Source: Jejuia sp. UBA6058 (GTDB taxonomy: Bacteria; Bacteroidota; Bacteroidia; Flavobacteriales; Flavobacteriaceae). From it: a stretch of 64,000 nt of DNA. Positions 27,240 through 35,780 of this stretch are shown here, piece after piece. The stretch spans positions 1 through 64,000 of the forward strand of contig DIYI01000009.1 in assembly GCA_002428965.1 (NCBI GenBank), given 5' to 3'. The position numbers were made by a program, and so were the translations under genes. A model generated the notes under the pieces. It did not search any database. It saw only the letters and a program-made list of their open reading frames with translations, and was not told the DNA's origin. Numbering within the stretch: the stretch's first letter is position 1; each line of letters starts with the position of its first letter.

Positions 27240-28139
27240 TTATTGCAATTGTTTGCTTTTGAAGACATGTTTATTTTTGATAATACCATTTAAAAGTACA
27301 GTAACCATAATTATTAGTGCGCCATAGTAAAAAGCTCTACTCATTTTTTCGCTTTCGGGATATAAAATTAAGGCAATTAAAATACCATACACAGGTTCTA
27401 AATTATAGGTTAGCACAACCGTATAAGGGCTTATAATTTTCATAACATAAACTGCCGCTATAAAGGCATAAGCGGTACAAATAGATGCTAAGATGAATAA
27501 GTATAGAGAATCTTTGAAGCTTAACATAAAAAAATCTCTAGAGAAGCCATCTCCAAAACACATAATACATATCGATATAAATAGCACACCACTAACAAAC
27601 TCGTAAAATGAGATTACCGTAGCCGAGTGTTTCTTTAAAAAAACACCATTTAATACTGCAAAAAGTGATGAGAAAAATGCCGATGAAATACCCAATAGAA
27701 TACCTGATAAATATTTTAGTTCACCTTGGGTAATTATAAACACACCAATTATTACGAGGAGCCCAAAAACAATTTCATAACCGATAATTTTACGTTTATA
27801 AAATATAGGTTCTATAAAAGATGCAAAAAAAGCACCTGTAGAAAACATGGATAAGGCAATAGAAACATTGGCTTTATCAATAGCAGCAAAAAAGGTAATC
27901 CAATGTAACGCAATGATAACCCCAGCAATTGAAAATTTAATAAAAGATTCTTTTTTAACCTTTAGTTTTATCCTTCTAAACTTTATAAAAATCAACATTA
28001 AAATGGCAGCTACAACCATGCGAAACCAGACCAAGGGAATTGCTGTTATTGATATTTCTTTCCCTAAAATAGCTGTGAAACCTGCGATAAAAACCAGTAA
28101 ATGTAGGTGTAGATAATTTTTTAATTTATCGCTTGGCAT
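27240..28139 (-). CDS. EamA/DMT family permease
   Basis: An inner-membrane protein of 299 residues with about ten hydrophobic helices arranged as two EamA repeats (about 9-135 and 150-285). The second repeat contains the family-like YTVVLTYNLEPVYGILIALIL. Drug/metabolite transporters of this type export amino acids, nucleotides or other small molecules; the substrate is not predictable. Its start codon overlaps the end of the LptF/G gene by 14 bp, so the two are translated together as the end of the tgt-lptG-eamA operon. Confidence 0.85.
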   Translation of the reverse strand: MPSDKLKNYLHLHLLVFIAGFTAILGKEISITAIPLVWFRMVVAAILMLIFIKFRRIKLKVKKESFIKFSIAGVIIALHWITFFAAIDKANVSIALSMFSTGAFFASFIEPIFYKRKIIGYEIVFGLLVIIGVFIITQGELKYLSGILLGISSAFFSSLFAVLNGVFLKKHSATVISFYEFVSGVLFISICIMCFGDGFSRDFFMLSFKDSLYLFILASICTAYAFIAAVYVMKIISPYTVVLTYNLEPVYGILIALILYPESEKMSRAFYYGALIIMVTVLLNGIIKNKHVFKSKQLQ

Positions 28140-29202
28140 TTTGTAGAAGGTATACTGCTAAAATACCAAAAATGAAATTTGGAAACCAAACGGCAATTAC
28201 AGGTGGAAAATCACTTTGTTGCGCCATTACTCCAAATACCTTATCAAAGAACACAAATACCATAGCAATACATATCCCTAACGCCAAATTAACACCCATA
28301 CCGCCTCTTCGTTTTATGGAAGAAACCGCCACCGCAATTATGGTAAGTATGAAAATTGAAACAGGCAAACTCCATTTTCTGTAAAGCACAAGTTTATAAC
28401 GCCCTATGTTTGAAGAGCCTCGTGCTTCCTCTTTCTCTATAAAATTAATAAGCTCAGGATACGATAAAGTTTCAGCAATATAAATTACTGGAGTTAAATC
28501 TTCTGCATCAAAAGAGAACAACGTATCTTTTGTAGATTCCTTTACTATAATATCATCAAACTCTCCTACCGTTCTTTTAACATAATTCTTTAACCTATAA
28601 ATTGTATCCTTTTCTATATATTGAATACTGGCTGCGGTAATTTTCGTAACTAATTGGTTGTTTTCAATATGTTCTAAGGTAAAATCCCGCCCTAGTTTCT
28701 TTTTTGAATTAAAATTACTTACATAAATAAAATCATTATCATTTATTTGTCTATAAACGTTTTTGTCATCTACCGCTTTTCTACCCCTTTTAAAGTACTT
28801 ATAATCAAATTCATTAAATCCTTTGCTTGCTTCAGGAGCCAAAAACATTCCAAGAATTAAAGCAAAAGCAGCCACAATAATAGCTCCGTAGATATAAGGC
28901 CTTAAAAATCTGGAAAATGAAACGCCTGAGCTTAAAAAAGCAACTATTTCAGTATTATTTGCAAGTTTTGAAGTAAACCAAATAACGGAGAGAAATAAAA
29001 ATAAAGGAAATAATAAGTTGGCGAAGTATATTGTAAAATCCAGATAAAACAGTGCTACCTCATTAAATGGTACATCATTATCTAAAATCTTTCCTATTTT
29101 TTCCGCTAAATTTACTGTAATTCCGATAGGAATAAACAGTAAGAGCATCATCAAAAACGTGAATAAATAGCGCTTTAATATGTACCAATCTAAAATCTTC
29201 AC
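28126..29202 (-). CDS. LptF/LptG family permease
   Basis: Membrane component of the LptB2FG machine that lifts lipopolysaccharide from the inner membrane toward the outer membrane. The 358 residues show the YjgP/YjgQ layout: helices at about 11-32, 50-75 and 100-122, a large periplasmic beta-jellyroll (about 125-265), then three helices (about 277-295, 303-322 and 333-352). The opening MKILDWYILKRYLFTF is characteristic. G versus F cannot be settled from this sequence alone. The gene sits 8 nt after tgt and overlaps the permease gene that follows. Confidence 0.9.
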   Translation of the reverse strand: MKILDWYILKRYLFTFLMMLLLFIPIGITVNLAEKIGKILDNDVPFNEVALFYLDFTIYFANLLFPLFLFLSVIWFTSKLANNTEIVAFLSSGVSFSRFLRPYIYGAIIVAAFALILGMFLAPEASKGFNEFDYKYFKRGRKAVDDKNVYRQINDNDFIYVSNFNSKKKLGRDFTLEHIENNQLVTKITAASIQYIEKDTIYRLKNYVKRTVGEFDDIIVKESTKDTLFSFDAEDLTPVIYIAETLSYPELINFIEKEEARGSSNIGRYKLVLYRKWSLPVSIFILTIIAVAVSSIKRRGGMGVNLALGICIAMVFVFFDKVFGVMAQQSDFPPVIAVWFPNFIFGILAVYLLQNAKR

Positions 29203-29210
29203 CTTAGTAA

Positions 29211-30341
29211 TTACAAGCGTTTATCCATTTGCTTTACCATCATACTTTTCCAAGTTGTAAAATCTCCCGCTAAAATATGTTTTCTTGCCTCGCGAACCAA
29301 CCACAAATAAAATCCAAGGTTATGAATAGTAGCTATTTGTTTTCCCAATAACTCGTTTACCGTAAATAAATGGCGTAAATAGGCTTTACTATATTCAGTA
29401 TCTACAAATGTAATTCCCATTTCATCTATAGGAGAAAAATCATCTTCCCATTTTTTATTTTTTATATTGATAGTACCATGAGCTGTAAATAGCATACCAT
29501 TTCTGGCATTTCGTGTTGGCATTACACAATCAAACATATCAATACCTAACGCAATATTTTCTAAAATATTGATTGGTGTCCCTACACCCATTAAATATCG
29601 TGGCTTATCTTCAGGTAAAACATTACAAACTACCTCGGTCATTGCATACATTTCTTCAGCTGGCTCACCAACTGATAAACCACCAATGGCATTTCCAACG
29701 GCATTTGCATTTGCAATATATTCAGCGGACTGAATTCTTAAATCCTTATAAGTACTACCTTGTACAATAGGAAAAAAGGCCTGATGATAGTCATATTTTA
29801 AAGGGGTTTTTTCTAAATGATTTATGCATCTATCCAACCATCTGTGTGTCATATGCATAGACCGTTTCGCATAATTATAATCGCAAGGATAAGGTGTACA
29901 CTCATCAAAAGCCATAATTATATCCGCACCAATGGCTCTTTGTATTTCCATCACATTTTCAGGCGTAAACACGTGGTAGCTACCATCAATATGCGATTTA
30001 AATTTCACCCCTTCTTCCTTTATTTTTCTATTAGCAGAAAGCGAATACACTTGATAGCCTCCAGAATCGGTTAAAATATTCCTATCCCAATTCATAAATT
30101 TATGAAGCCCACCTGCCTTTTCAATAATATTGGTTTGCGGTCGTAGATATAGATGATACGTGTTTCCTAAAATAATATCAGGATTTATGTCATTTTTCAG
30201 TTCGCGTTGGTGCACCCCTTTAACAGTAGCGACTGTACCTACAGGCATGAAAATAGGTGTTTCAATAACACCGTGATCAGTGGTTATCTTTCCAGCCCTC
30301 GCCTTACTTTGTGAATCTGTCTGTTTTAATTGAAATTTCAT
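29211..30341 (-). CDS. tgt: tRNA-guanine transglycosylase
   Basis: Replaces guanine-34 of GUN tRNAs with the queuosine precursor preQ1. The 376 residues from ATG 30341 start MKFQLKQTDS; a seven-residue extension upstream is not conserved-looking. Catalytic motifs include LTDSGGYQVYSL (near 90), GGLSVGEP (near 195), GVGTPINILENIALGIDMFDCVMPTRNARNG (summarised: active-site aspartate in GIDMFDCV near 262). The zinc-binding CxCxxC of the E. coli and Zymomonas enzymes is absent: the equivalent place reads FVDTEYSKAYLRHLF. The following IHNLGFY histidine is kept. It heads the tgt-lptG-eamA unit. Confidence 0.94.
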   Translation of the reverse strand: MKFQLKQTDSQSKARAGKITTDHGVIETPIFMPVGTVATVKGVHQRELKNDINPDIILGNTYHLYLRPQTNIIEKAGGLHKFMNWDRNILTDSGGYQVYSLSANRKIKEEGVKFKSHIDGSYHVFTPENVMEIQRAIGADIIMAFDECTPYPCDYNYAKRSMHMTHRWLDRCINHLEKTPLKYDYHQAFFPIVQGSTYKDLRIQSAEYIANANAVGNAIGGLSVGEPAEEMYAMTEVVCNVLPEDKPRYLMGVGTPINILENIALGIDMFDCVMPTRNARNGMLFTAHGTINIKNKKWEDDFSPIDEMGITFVDTEYSKAYLRHLFTVNELLGKQIATIHNLGFYLWLVREARKHILAGDFTTWKSMMVKQMDKRL

Positions 30342-30446
30342 ACACCTTAAACCTGTTCGCAAACCTACATATTTTAAACCAAAAAAGTAAACTTATTAAC
30401 AGTACTTAAGGTTTAAGTAGAATTATAAAAAATAGAAAGTTATTAC

Positions 30447-30477
30447 TTTGTTAAACTAATGCAATCGCCTATTTTTG
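30447..30477 (+). promoter_or_regulatory. Promoter of the split transketolase genes
   Basis: TTTG (30447-30450), 19-nt spacer, then TATTTTTG (30470-30477): an excellent Bacteroidota promoter. Transcription would start near 30483, about 20 nt before the start codon at 30503. A GTTAAAC heptamer overlaps the spacer's first bases (30450-30456). Confidence 0.65.
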
Positions 30478-30502
30478 TTGCGCAAAAAAATAATCAGTTA
30501 AC

Positions 30503-31348
30503 ATGCCAAACATTAAACACTTAGAAGATATCTGTACACAGGTGCGAAGAGATATTTTAAGACAGGTGCATAAAGTAAATTCTGGGCACCCAGGAGGCTC
30601 TTTAGGTTGTACAGAATTTTTCGTTGCGCTTTACAACGAAATAATGGATAGAAAAGAGGAATTTGAAATGGATGGAATTGGTGAGGATTTGTTCTTTCTC
30701 TCAAACGGTCATATTTCACCTGTATGTTATAGTGTTTTAGCTAGAGCTGGATATTTCCCTGTTGAAGAATTAAATACGTTCAGATTAATAGATTCTAGAC
30801 TTCAAGGGCATCCAACAACACATGAAGGTTTACCAGGAATAAGAATTGCTTCCGGATCTTTGGGTCAAGGTATGTCCGTCGCTATTGGTGCAGCACAAGC
30901 AAAGAAACTAAATAACGATAATAAAATCGTGTACTCTCTGCACGGTGATGGAGAGCTTCAAGAAGGACAAAATTGGGAAGCTATTATGTATGCTGCTGCT
31001 AAAAAAGTGGATAACTTAATTTCTACCGTTGATTTAAACGGACAGCAAATTGATGGTTCTACCGATGATGTATTACCAATGGGAAGTATAAAAGGTAAGT
31101 TTGAAGCTTTTGGGTGGACTGTGCTTGAAATTGAAGAAGGTAACAATTTAGAAGCCATTATTGATGGAATGGAAAAAGCTAAAGCTGAGACTGGTAAAGG
31201 TAAACCTGTTTGCGTTTTACTAAAAACAATAATGGGTAACGGTGTTGATTTTATGATGCATACACACGCGTGGCACGGTAAAGCTCCTAATGATGAACAA
31301 TTGGCTATTGGTTTAGAGCAAAATTCAGAAACTTTAGGCGATTATTAA
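30503..31348 (+). CDS. Transketolase, N-terminal subunit
   Basis: Carries the thiamine-diphosphate-binding half of transketolase, which transfers two-carbon units in the pentose phosphate pathway. Visible motifs are SGHPGGSLG near 27, GHPTTHEGLPGI near 99, the GDGELQEGQNWEA metal/ThDP motif near 149 and DLNGQQIDG near 177. At 281 residues it is only the N-terminal half of a standard 650-residue enzyme. The C-terminal half is the next gene, 18 nt downstream, so the two polypeptides should assemble. Split transketolases are common in Bacteroidota and archaea, so this is not a broken gene. Confidence 0.93.
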   Translation: MPNIKHLEDICTQVRRDILRQVHKVNSGHPGGSLGCTEFFVALYNEIMDRKEEFEMDGIGEDLFFLSNGHISPVCYSVLARAGYFPVEELNTFRLIDSRLQGHPTTHEGLPGIRIASGSLGQGMSVAIGAAQAKKLNNDNKIVYSLHGDGELQEGQNWEAIMYAAAKKVDNLISTVDLNGQQIDGSTDDVLPMGSIKGKFEAFGWTVLEIEEGNNLEAIIDGMEKAKAETGKGKPVCVLLKTIMGNGVDFMMHTHAWHGKAPNDEQLAIGLEQNSETLGDY

Positions 31349-31366
31349 CCACTTACTTAAAAGACA

Positions 31367-32320
31367 ATGAAAACTTATACATACACAGAAAAAAAAGATA
31401 CAAGAAGTGGTTTTGGTGCAGGTTTAGCCGAATTAGGAAGAACTAACCCCAATGTGGTTGCACTTTGTGCAGATTTGATTGGGTCATTAAAAATGAATGA
31501 GTTTATTAAGGAAAACCCAGAGCGTTTCTTTCAAGTTGGGATTGCTGAGGCTAACATGATGGGGATTGCTGCGGGCTTAACCATTGGTGGTAAAATTCCA
31601 TTTACGGGAACTTTTGCAAACTTTTCTACAGGACGTGTTTATGATCAAATTCGTCAAAGTATTGCTTACTCTGGAAAAAATGTAAAGATATGTGCATCGC
31701 ATGCAGGATTAACTTTGGGTGAAGATGGTGCAACGCATCAAATACTAGAAGATATAGGCTTGATGAAAATGTTACCTGGAATGACAGTGATTAATCCCTG
31801 TGATTATAACCAGACTAAAGCGGCAACCATAGCCATTGCAGAGCATCAAGGTCCTGTTTATTTGCGTTTTGGTCGTCCTTCTGTGCCTATTTTCACGCCA
31901 GCAGATCAAAAGTTTGAAATTGGTAAAGCCATTAAATTTACGGAAGGAAACGATGTAACCATTGTTGCAACAGGCCATTTGGTTTGGGAGGCTTTAGAAG
32001 CATCAAAAGTTTTAAATGAAGCTGGTATTTCTGCAGAAGTTATAAATATTCATACCATTAAACCTTTAGATGAAGCCGCAATTATTGAATCTGTTGGTAA
32101 AACAGGATGCGTTGTTACGGCCGAAGAACATAATGTATTTGGAGGACTTGGTGAGAGTGTAGCTAGATTGTTAACTACTAAACTACCTACGCCTCAAGAA
32201 TTTGTTGGTACAAATGATACTTTTGGAGAATCTGGAACTCCAGCTCAATTAATGGAAAAGTATGGTTTAAATAGTGCATCTATTGTAGAAAAGGCTAAAG
32301 CCGTAATTGCAAGAAAATAG
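31367..32320 (+). CDS. Transketolase, C-terminal subunit
   Basis: Second half of the split transketolase: pyrimidine-binding domain (about 6-170) and C-terminal domain (about 185-310). Motifs include FFQVGIAEANMMGIAAGL with the catalytic glutamate (near 52), LTLGEDGATHQ near 117, and VYLRFGRPSVP near 165. The 317 residues match partner subunits elsewhere. It is separated from the N-terminal gene by 18 nt and followed by a terminator, so the pair forms a two-gene operon. Confidence 0.93.
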   Translation: MKTYTYTEKKDTRSGFGAGLAELGRTNPNVVALCADLIGSLKMNEFIKENPERFFQVGIAEANMMGIAAGLTIGGKIPFTGTFANFSTGRVYDQIRQSIAYSGKNVKICASHAGLTLGEDGATHQILEDIGLMKMLPGMTVINPCDYNQTKAATIAIAEHQGPVYLRFGRPSVPIFTPADQKFEIGKAIKFTEGNDVTIVATGHLVWEALEASKVLNEAGISAEVINIHTIKPLDEAAIIESVGKTGCVVTAEEHNVFGGLGESVARLLTTKLPTPQEFVGTNDTFGESGTPAQLMEKYGLNSASIVEKAKAVIARK

Positions 32321-32345
32321 TAGAAAACAAAATATTAAACTGTTT

Positions 32346-32381
32346 AAGCCCTTCAGAATTTAACTGAAGGGCTTTTAATTT
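32346..32381 (+). terminator. Terminator of the transketolase operon
   Basis: AAGCCCTTCAG (32346-32356) pairs perfectly with CTGAAGGGCTT (32364-32374) around a 7-nt loop and is followed by TTTAATTTT. Confidence 0.85.
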
Positions 32382-32391
32382 TACTAGTTTT

Positions 32392-32406
32392 GTTAAAATA
32401 TTTAAC
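32392..32406. promoter_or_regulatory. Inverted repeat GTTAAA-ATA-TTTAAC upstream of the barrel gene
   Basis: GTTAAAATATTTAAC is a 15-nt perfect interrupted palindrome 56 nt upstream of the outer-membrane barrel start, followed by TTTTGG. The half-sites resemble those at the carH (38962-38977) and crtI (39972-40003) promoters. AT-rich palindromes arise easily here, so the link is speculative. Confidence 0.3.
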
Positions 32407-32461
32407 TTTTGGCAACGTTTTTGATATTAACGTAGACATCAAATCTTAAAAACGAACAATT

Positions 32462-33043
32462 ATGAAAAATTTATTTTTGACACTTGCTCTGGTATTTTCT
32501 TTAATTTCTTTTGCCCAAACCTCGAAAGGTTTTGGTTTAAAAGCTGGTTTAAACTACAATGCCAATGGTAATTATTTTGATGCCGTATCAATGAATGTTG
32601 AGAACCCCGATAGAAATATAGGCTATCATGTTGGAATTTTTGGTAAACTGGGAAATGAAGTCTATTTACGCCCAGAATTGGTGTATACTAAAACCAAAAG
32701 TGATTACAGAAATGACAGTTTTGAAATGAGTAAATTTGATCTACCAGTATTGGTAGGTATTAAAGTTTTAGGCCCGATTAGCGTTTTTGGAGGTCCCTCG
32801 TTTCAATATATTCTTGATTCAGAATTTAGTAATATTTCTATAAACGAAATAGAAAGTGACTTTTCTGTGGGGCTAAACTTTGGAATTGGTTTTAATTTGA
32901 AAAAAATAGGGGTTGACCTGAGATATGAACGCGGATTTAGTAACAATGAGGCTAGCTTTTTACAGAACAATAATATTGCGACCCCAGATAGACTGGATAC
33001 AAGACCAGATCAGTTAATACTAAGTTTATCTTTAATACTTTAA
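32462..33043 (+). CDS. Outer-membrane beta-barrel protein (PorT/OmpW-like)
   Basis: A 193-residue exported protein. The signal peptide (about 1-19) ends ISFAQ. The mature part has alternating amphipathic strands typical of an eight-stranded barrel: GFGLKAGLNYNANG, NIGYHVGIFGKLG, VYLRPELVYTKTK, DLPVLVGIKVLGPISVFGGP and a final strand ending in the aromatic-free LILSLSLIL. That layout fits the PorT-family outer-membrane barrels of Bacteroidota. The specific role is unknown. It is a lone gene between two terminators. Confidence 0.75.
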   Translation: MKNLFLTLALVFSLISFAQTSKGFGLKAGLNYNANGNYFDAVSMNVENPDRNIGYHVGIFGKLGNEVYLRPELVYTKTKSDYRNDSFEMSKFDLPVLVGIKVLGPISVFGGPSFQYILDSEFSNISINEIESDFSVGLNFGIGFNLKKIGVDLRYERGFSNNEASFLQNNNIATPDRLDTRPDQLILSLSLIL

Positions 33044-33049
33044 AAAAAC

Positions 33050-33078
33050 AAAAAACTCACCTAAGGGTGAGTTTTTTT
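33050..33078. terminator. Bidirectional terminator between convergent genes
   Basis: AACTCACC (33054-33061) and GGTGAGTT (33066-33073) form a stem with a TAAG loop, flanked by an A-run on the left and a T-run on the right. It serves both the barrel gene and the minus-strand FKBP gene. Confidence 0.85.
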
Positions 33079-34066
33079 ATTCCTCCTCTCTTGATTCTGC
33101 AACTTCTGGATCTAAGTATCTTGGTATTGTTGGGTTTATAGGACTCATATCATTTGTAGGATCTCCATCACCATTCCAGTCTTCATCTATAGTTAAAACA
33201 CCATCTCCATCGTCGTCAGGGTCAAAATAATCTGGAACTCTGTTATTATCTGTATCATCATCACCCTCTTTATCAGGATCGTCAGGATCTAAGAAAAAAT
33301 CCGTATCCCCATCAATATCTTCTAAATATGAAGGTACCCCATCAAAATCATGATCATTTACAAAGCTTTGCAGTAACTCAAACTCAAATATTAATGGTGA
33401 ATAAGCAGGAATATCTACCGAGGGCGCATTTGCAAAATATGCCAATCCTGAGGGCAAAAACATAATTCCTGCTCCATGATTCGTATAACTCACGGTACCA
33501 TCATTATTTTCAAGTAAAGAAGTCGCTACATTAAAGGCTGGAAATACTTTTCTCCATCCTGGAATTATAAAATCATCAGGATTAAGAGGAACTAAATCTA
33601 AGTCTACAGGAGTTACTATAGTTTCAAAAACCGTATTATCCAAAAGCCTACCCTCATAAATCACTCTTACCTTGTCTGAGAAATTAGGTGATGTCTCGCC
33701 GCCTCCCTTATTTAAAGTCAAAATATAATACTTATAATCAATACCTACAAAGTTGATTGTTGTATCCCTCAATCTTCCAGTGGGGTTGCTAATAGGGTCA
33801 TACAATTCATCCCATAGCCTCACCCTACCTTCTGGATTTGTGGTAATTACAATATCCTTAATTTTTGGAGTTTCAACATCATCAAAATCACTAGCATTAT
33901 AATAATAAGTCTTTAAATAGTTTTCTATAGCTTCAATATCATCAGCTTGCTGCTCCTCTCTGTCTCTAAGTTCCACTGTAGTTGTACCACTATCATCATC
34001 ATTATTACACGAAAAAATAGTTAATGTAAAACTCAATACTAAAAAACCAATTCTTCTTATACTCAT
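33077..34066 (-). CDS. FKBP-type peptidyl-prolyl isomerase lipoprotein with acidic repeats
   Basis: A 329-residue lipoprotein (signal ending TIFSC, C20) probably facing the periplasm or cell surface. An FKBP-like domain lies at about 120-235: DKVRVIYEGRLLDNTVFET, FIIPGWRKVFPAF and GAGIMFLPSGLAYF, equivalent to the family's core. It is followed by an Asp-rich segment (about 240-310) with repeated D-D-G-D-D and DPDDPDKEGDDD runs, like thrombospondin type 3 calcium-binding repeats. The combination suggests calcium-stabilised anchoring. FKBP lipoproteins such as GldI act in gliding and secretion in this phylum, but this is not clearly GldI. It is a single gene. Confidence 0.82.
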   Translation of the reverse strand: MSIRRIGFLVLSFTLTIFSCNNDDDSGTTTVELRDREEQQADDIEAIENYLKTYYYNASDFDDVETPKIKDIVITTNPEGRVRLWDELYDPISNPTGRLRDTTINFVGIDYKYYILTLNKGGGETSPNFSDKVRVIYEGRLLDNTVFETIVTPVDLDLVPLNPDDFIIPGWRKVFPAFNVATSLLENNDGTVSYTNHGAGIMFLPSGLAYFANAPSVDIPAYSPLIFEFELLQSFVNDHDFDGVPSYLEDIDGDTDFFLDPDDPDKEGDDDTDNNRVPDYFDPDDDGDGVLTIDEDWNGDGDPTNDMSPINPTIPRYLDPEVAESREEE

Positions 34067-34147
34067 TATTGTTTATTTTTGAGGCGCAAGATACAATTTA
34101 AATATAGTCTTGTACAAGAACATTAACGTTGTTTTTATAACATTTGT

Positions 34148-34519
34148 ATGCGTGTAGATAAATACTTATGGTGCGTGAGATACTATAAAACCAGAACATT
34201 GGCAACCACAGCTTGTAAAAAAGGGCAAGTAAAGGTTAATGGAGATGTTGTTAAACCAAGTAGGGAGGTATATGCCACTGATGCCATTGAATTACGCAAA
34301 AATCAAATTAATTATCAATTTACTATAACCGATGTTCCACCTAATAGAGTATCAGCTAAACTAGTTGATATTTATAGAACTGATACAACACCAAAATCTG
34401 AATTTGAAGCTCAAGAATTATTAAAATATTCTAAAGATTACTATCGAAAAAAAGGCACAGGAAGACCTACCAAAAAAGATAGGCGGGATATTGATGATTT
34501 TAATACCGAAAATGATTAA
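34148..34519 (+). CDS. S4-domain RNA-binding protein, Hsp15-like
   Basis: A 123-residue protein with an N-terminal S4 RNA-binding domain (about 1-60): MRVDKYLWCVRYYKTRTLAT then KKGQVKVNGDVVKPS. The basic C-terminal tail (about 95-123) contains YYRKKGTGRPTKKDRR, as in Hsp15/HslR, which recycles free 50S subunits still carrying a nascent chain. The next gene begins 27 nt later. Confidence 0.85.
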   Translation: MRVDKYLWCVRYYKTRTLATTACKKGQVKVNGDVVKPSREVYATDAIELRKNQINYQFTITDVPPNRVSAKLVDIYRTDTTPKSEFEAQELLKYSKDYYRKKGTGRPTKKDRRDIDDFNTEND

Positions 34520-34546
34520 TTTAGATATTTATTTGACTATTTTTTC

Positions 34547-35050
34547 ATGGAACTTAAGGATAATATCATTTTAAATCACGATGAAATTCAGCACAAAATA
34601 AGACGTATTGCATTTCAAATTTATGAAACCAATGTGGATGAAAAAGAAGTTATTATAGCTGGAGTGGTTGGTAATGGTTACATTCTAGCGAAAAAGATAA
34701 AAGCTGTACTTAAAAAAATATCGGATATAGAACCTGTACTTTGTAAAGTTATTATTGATAAGAAAAATCCGTTGTCGGCAATAACTACTTCATTAAAAGA
34801 AGAAGAATACAAAAATAAATCGATTGTTTTAGTTGATGATGTTTTAAATTCTGGCACCACTTTAATTTATGGTGTAAAACACTTTTTACAAGTACCGCTT
34901 AGAAAATTTAAAACAGCAATTTTGGTTAATAGAAATCACAAAAAATATCCTGTAAAAGCAGATTTTAAAGGCATCTCATTATCTACATCTTTGCATGAGC
35001 ATGTTGATGTAAATTTAGAAGGCAAAACACAAAGCGTAATTCTAAAATAG
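34547..35050 (+). CDS. Phosphoribosyltransferase-family protein
   Basis: A 167-residue cytosolic protein with a type I phosphoribosyltransferase fold. The PRPP-binding motif is VLVDDVLNSGTTL (94-106). The N-terminal part contains IIAGVVGNGYILAKKI, the usual second strand. The family includes PyrR and purine salvage enzymes; the hood region that defines substrate is too short to decide. It follows the S4 protein gene in the same direction and converges on aroK with a 9-bp overlap of the ends. Confidence 0.8.
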   Translation: MELKDNIILNHDEIQHKIRRIAFQIYETNVDEKEVIIAGVVGNGYILAKKIKAVLKKISDIEPVLCKVIIDKKNPLSAITTSLKEEEYKNKSIVLVDDVLNSGTTLIYGVKHFLQVPLRKFKTAILVNRNHKKYPVKADFKGISLSTSLHEHVDVNLEGKTQSVILK

Positions 35051-35563
35051 CGCGAAAACTATATCTTCCGCAATGTCGCACTTTTCTTTATTATCTGTAA
35101 TAATATGATGCTGAGCTTTACTGTAGTATTGAGAGCGCTCAAAAAGGTGCTTCCCGACAAACTCTGTCATTAATTCTTCTGTTTCAATATGAGCAATTAA
35201 AGGACGTTTAGCTTTTTTCTTGAACAATTTTTTAGATAAAAATGGTAGTGACCCTTTTAAATAAATAGATACTGCATTATCCGATGCCAAAATAGCATCC
35301 ATATTTCCGGCAAAACAAGGCGTACCGCCACCCAATGCTAAAACTGTATTTTCTTCTAGCTTTAAAAGTTTTTTTAGATATTCTGCTTCTTTTTTTCGAA
35401 AATAAACCTCTCCTTTAGTTTTAAAGATGTCTTTCACGGTCGCATTTTCTTTTTCTTCTATATAATCATCTAAATCAATTAAATTATAGTCTAATTTTTT
35501 AGATAAGATTCTGCCAACTGAAGACTTTCCAGACCCCATGTAACCGAGTAAAACTATGATCAT
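35042..35563 (-). CDS. aroK: Shikimate kinase
   Basis: Phosphorylates shikimate to shikimate-3-phosphate in aromatic amino acid synthesis, using ATP. The P-loop GYMGSGKS is at 7-14, the shikimate-binding aspartate segment is LIDLDDYIEE near 30, ALGGGTPCF near 77 and the lid arginine in KKAKRPLI near 118. Length 173 is normal. It is a single gene whose last 9 bp overlap the end of the convergent phosphoribosyltransferase gene. Confidence 0.94.
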   Translation of the reverse strand: MIIVLLGYMGSGKSSVGRILSKKLDYNLIDLDDYIEEKENATVKDIFKTKGEVYFRKKEAEYLKKLLKLEENTVLALGGGTPCFAGNMDAILASDNAVSIYLKGSLPFLSKKLFKKKAKRPLIAHIETEELMTEFVGKHLFERSQYYSKAQHHIITDNKEKCDIAEDIVFALF

Positions 35564-35639
35564 TTTTGTGCTTGTAATTGATTATTAAAAACATAGATAA
35601 CAGCGGTGCAAAAAAACAAAAAATTATATTAAAAAAGCA

Positions 35640-35669
35640 TTGTTTTATTAATTAAACATTATATATTTG
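35640..35669 (+). promoter_or_regulatory. Promoter of the tRNA-Lys gene
   Basis: TTG (35640-35642), a 19-nt spacer and TATATTTG (35662-35669) match the Bacteroidota promoter. The tRNA-Lys gene begins 36 nt after the -7 box. Confidence 0.6.
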
Positions 35670-35705
35670 CACCCGCTAACAGCAAAGATATTTTGTTTTA
35701 GTTTA

Positions 35706-35778
35706 GACCGGGTAGCTCAGTTGGTAGAGCATCTCCCTTTTAAGGAGAGGGTCCTGGGTTCGAGCCCCAGCCCGGTCA
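35706..35778 (+). tRNA. tRNA-Lys (anticodon TTT)
   Basis: A full cloverleaf can be folded. The acceptor stem GACCGGG (35706-35712) pairs with CCCGGTC (35771-35777). The D arm contains AGCTCAGTTGGTAGAGC. The anticodon stem TCTCC/GGAGA holds the loop CTTTTAA with anticodon TTT, reading AAA and AAG. The T arm is CTGGGTTCGAGCCCCAG. The CCA end is not encoded. A terminator follows. Confidence 0.96.
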
Positions 35779-35780
35779 CA

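Noticed and set aside
30503..32320. Transketolase frameshift or broken gene
   Set aside because: The N- and C-terminal halves each have their own start and stop with an 18-nt gap and complete motifs. Split transketolases are normal in this phylum.
34547..35050. PyrR uracil phosphoribosyltransferase/regulator
   Set aside because: The PRPP loop fits, but no pyr operon or attenuator is nearby and the substrate-defining region is not diagnostic, so only the general family was called.
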